A stretch of 64,000 bases of DNA, taken from NCBI GenBank assembly GCA_036971475.1, contig JBAIZL010000008.1, positions 35,821,240-35,885,239 of the forward strand, written 5' to 3'. This document shows positions 60,501 through 64,000 of the stretch, piece after piece (position 1 is the stretch's first letter; every line of letters begins with the position of its first letter). A program made the translations under genes and the position numbers. Source of the DNA: Prosapia bicincta. Taxonomy: Eukaryota; Arthropoda; Insecta; Hemiptera; Cercopidae. The notes under the pieces were generated by a model. That model was not told where the DNA came from. It was given only the letters and a program-made list of their open reading frames with translations, and ran no database searches.

Positions 60501-63500
60501 CCGTTACGATAGATTTGGTTAGACACTCTCCTAATGTTAGCTAATACATATGTTATTGCATGACTGTGTACATAATGACAGCAACCCCTTCATTTTAGCA
60601 ACCCGTTACGATAGATTTGGTTAGACATTCTCCTAATGTTAGCTAATACATATGTTATTGCATGACTGTGTACATAATGACAGCAACCCCTTTATTTTAG
60701 CAACCCGTTACGATAGATTTGGTTAGACATTCTCCTAATGTTAGCTAATACATATGTTATTGCATGACTGTGTACATAATGACAGCAACCCCTTCATTTT
60801 AGCAACCCGTTACCATAGATTTGGTTAGACATTCTCCTAATGTTAGCTAATACATATGTTATTGCATGACTGTGTACATAATGACAGCAACCCCTTCATT
60901 TTAGCAACCCGTTACGATAGATTTGGTTAGACACTCTCCTAATGTTAGCTAATGCATATGTTATTGCATGACTGTGTACATAATGACAGCAACCCCTTCA
61001 TTTTAGCAACCCGTTACGATAGATTTGGTTAGACACTCTCCTAATGTCAGCTAATACGTATGTTATTGCATGACTGTGTACATAATGACAGGAACCCCTT
61101 CATTTTAGCAACCCGTTACGATAGATTTCGTTAGACACTCTCCTAATGTTAGCTAATACATATGTTATTGCATGACTGTGTACATAATGACAGGAACCCC
61201 TTCATTTTAGCAACCCGTTACGATAGATTTCGTTAGACACTCTCCTAATGTTAGCTAATACATATGTTATTGCATGACTGTGTACATAATGACAAGCACC
61301 CCTTTATTGCAGCAACGCGTTACGATAGATTTGGTTAGAAACTCTCCTAATGTCAGCTAAAACGTATGTTATTGCATGACTGTGTACATAATGACAAGCA
61401 CCCCTTTATTGCAGCAACCCGTTACGATAGATTTGGTTAGAAACTCTCCTAATGTCAGCTAACACGTATGTTATTGCATGACTGTGTACATAATGACAAG
61501 GCACCCCTTCATTTTAGCAACCCGTTACGATAGATTTGGTTAGACACTCTCCTAATGTTAGCTAATACATATGTTATTGCATGACTGTGTACATAATAAC
61601 AGCAACCCCTTCATCTTAGCAACCCGTTACGATAGATTTGGTTAGACATTCTCCTAATGTTAGCTAATACATATGTTATTGCATGACTGTGTACATAATG
61701 ACAGCAACCCCCTCATTTTAGCAACCCGTTACGATAGATTTGGTTAGACATTCTCCTAATGTTAGCTAATACATATGTTATTGCATGACCGTGTACATAA
61801 TGACAAGCACCCCTTTATTGCAGCAACCCGTTACGATAGATTTGGTTAGACATTCTCCTAATGTTAGCTAACACGTATGTTATTGCATGACTGTGTACAT
61901 AATGACAAGCACCCCTTTATTGCAGCAACCCGTTACGATAGATTTGGTTAGACATTCTCCTAATGTTAGCTAACACGTATGTTATTGCATGACTGTGTAC
62001 ATAATGACAGCAACCCCTTCATTTTAGCAACCCGTTACGATAGATTTGGTTAGACATTCTCCTAATGTTAGCTAATACATATGTTATTGCATGACTGTGT
62101 ACATAATGACAAGCACCCCTTTATTGCAGCAACCCGTTACGATAGATTTGGTTAGAAACTCTCCTAATGTCAGCTAACACGTATGTTATTGCATGACTGT
62201 GTACATAATGACAAGGCACCCCTTCATTTTAGCAACCCGTTACGATAGATTTGGTTAGAAACTCTCCTAAAGTCAGCTAACACGTATGTTATTGCATGAC
62301 TGCGTACATAATGACAAGGGCACCCTTTATTTCAACAACCCGTTACGATAGATTTGGTTAGACACTCTCCTAATGTCAGCTAACACGTATGTTATTGCAT
62401 GACTGTTTACATAATGACAAGTTCACCCTTTATTTCAACAACCCGTTACGATAGATTTGGTTAGAAACTCTCCTAATGTTAGCTAATACATATGTTATTG
62501 CATGACTGTGTACATAATGACAGCAACCCGTTCATTTTAGCAACCCGTTACGATAGATTTGGTTAGACACTCTCCTAATGTCAGCTAATACGTATGTTAT
62601 TGCATGACTGTGTACATAATGACAGCAACCCCTTCATTTTAGCAACCCGTTACGATAGATTTGGTTAGACACTCTCCTAATGTCAGCTAATACGTATGTT
62701 ATTGCATGACTGTGTACATAATGACAGCAACCCCTTCATTTTAGCAACCCGTTACGATAGATTTGGTTAGACACTCTCCTAGTGTTAGCTAATACATATG
62801 TTATTGCATGACTGTGTACATAATGACAGCAACCCCTTCATTTTAGCAACCCGTTACGATAGATTTGGTTAGACATTCTCCTAATGTTAGCTAATACATA
62901 TGTTATTGCATGACTGTGTACATAATGACAGCAACCCGTTCATTTTAGCAACCCGTTACGATAGATTTGGTTAGACACTCTCCTAATGTCAGCTAACACG
63001 TATGTTATTGCATGACTGTGTACATAATGACAGCAACCCCTTCATTTTAGCAAACCGTTACGATAGATTTGGTTAGACACTCTCCTAATGTCAGCTAATA
63101 CGTATGTTATTGCATGACTGTGTACATAATGACAGCAACCCCTTCATTTTAGCAACCCGTTACGATAGATTTGGTTAGACACTCTCCTAATGTTAGCTAA
63201 TACATATGTTATTGCATGACTGTGTACATAATGACAGCAACCCCGTTCATTTTAGCAACCCGTTACGATAGATTTGGTTAGAAACTCTCCTAATGTTAGC
63301 TAATACATATGTTATTGCATGACTGTGTACATAATGACAGCAACCCCTTCATTTTAGCAACCCGTTACGATAGATTTGGTTAGACATTCTCCTAATGTTA
63401 GCTAATACATATGTTATTGCATGACTGTGTACATAATGACAGCAACCCCTTCATTTTAGCAACCCGTTACGATAGATTTGGTTAGACACTCTCCTAATGT

Positions 63501-64000
63501 TAGCTAACACGTATGTTATTGCATGACTGTGTACATAATGACAGCAACCCCTTCATTTTAGCAACCCGTTACGATAGATTTGGTTAGACATTCTCCTAAT
63601 GTTAGCTAATACATATGTTATTGCATGACTGTGTACATAATGACAGCAACCCCTTCATTTTAGCAACCCGTTACGATAGATTTGGTTAGACATTCTCCTA
63701 ATGTTAGCTAATACATATGTTATTGCATGACTGTGTACATAATGACAAGCACCCCTTTATTGCAGCAACCCGTTACGATAGATTTGGTTAGAAACTCTCC
63801 TAATGTCAGCTAACACGTATGTTATTGCATGACTGTGTACATAATGACAAGCACCCCTTTATTGCAGCAACCCGTTACGATAGATTTGGTTAGAAACTCT
63901 CCTAATGTCAGCTAACACGTATGTTATTGCATGACTGTGTACATAATGACAAGGCACCCCTTCATTTTAGCAACCCGTTACGATAGATTTGGTTAGACAT
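42544..64000. repeat. 102-bp satellite, about 210 copies, with higher-order repeats; continues past window
   Basis: The monomer begins CGTTACGATAGATTTGGTTA and contains CTCTCCTAATGT, GCATGACTGTGTACATAATG and CCCCTTCATTTTAGCAACC. Spacing is 102 wherever measured (for example 52944 to 53046). Early copies (42.6-50 kb) mix several sub-types, including one with CATCCGGATACG; later copies are more uniform. Rare variants recur at fixed long distances, showing higher-order organisation (see findings). Stops occur in all frames. The array has no visible end at 64000. Confidence 0.98.

Noticed and set aside
42544..64000. CRISPR-like array
   Set aside because: Units are contiguous 102-bp satellite monomers with no unique spacers, and the genome is eukaryotic.
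42544..64000. CENP-B-box-like motif around CTATCGTAACGGG (minus strand)
   Set aside because: The spacing between the TCG and CGGG parts does not fit the 17-base CENP-B consensus.

Overview
The window looks like nuclear DNA of an arthropod, most likely an insect with a large, repeat-rich genome. Four short exons on the minus strand read as the arthropod form of TBC1D30, with intact splice signals and long introns. The rest is AT-rich, with relics of hAT, pogo/Tigger, non-LTR and Penelope-like elements, many (TA)n tracts and at least twelve tandem arrays. No operon, ribosome binding site or prokaryotic gene is visible. I cannot name the species.

Layout. 1-1176: a decayed hAT element (carrying a small MITE) abuts the C-terminal coding end of a non-LTR retrotransposon. 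1497-4108: a CpG-rich 47-bp minisatellite. 4322-8194: three TBC1D30 exons (order on the minus strand 8194-8069, 7984-7799, 4484-4322); the introns between them hold a hAT-like element with a 22-bp minisatellite, a pogo-type MITE and a dead reverse transcriptase. 9279-10197: a compound CA/CG array. 12425-13205: a 104/76-bp array. 13500-24062: AT-rich sequence with microsatellites, small arrays and foldback elements. 24063-24190: the most upstream TBC1D30 exon visible. 24780-31678: 59-, 24-, 27- and 32-bp arrays; the 27-bp array sits inside a 4.0-kb element with terminal inverted repeats. 31673-33460: Penelope-like foldback elements with hammerhead-ribozyme-like cores. 33878-35190: a 195-bp satellite. 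36097-41910: a 127/129-bp satellite. 42544-64000: a 102-bp satellite with higher-order repeats, running off the window.

The long open frames over the arrays (up to about 630 codons, often on both strands) are by-products of stop-free repeat units and are not called as genes. The only convincing cellular gene is the TBC1D30 homologue. Its visible exons encode the start of the TBC (Rab-GAP) domain, including both catalytic fingers; the N-terminal exons and the rest of the domain lie outside the window or were not recognised.

The observations I rate highest are: (1) a repeated set of hammerhead-like motifs, each with a self-complementary helix III, in the foldback elements; (2) DNA elements whose sub-terminal sequence has apparently been amplified into internal minisatellites; (3) a GC-AG intron that splits the arginine-finger motif of TBC1D30; (4) the chance that the 21-kb satellite lies inside a TBC1D30 intron. 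All identifications are by eye, without database searches.
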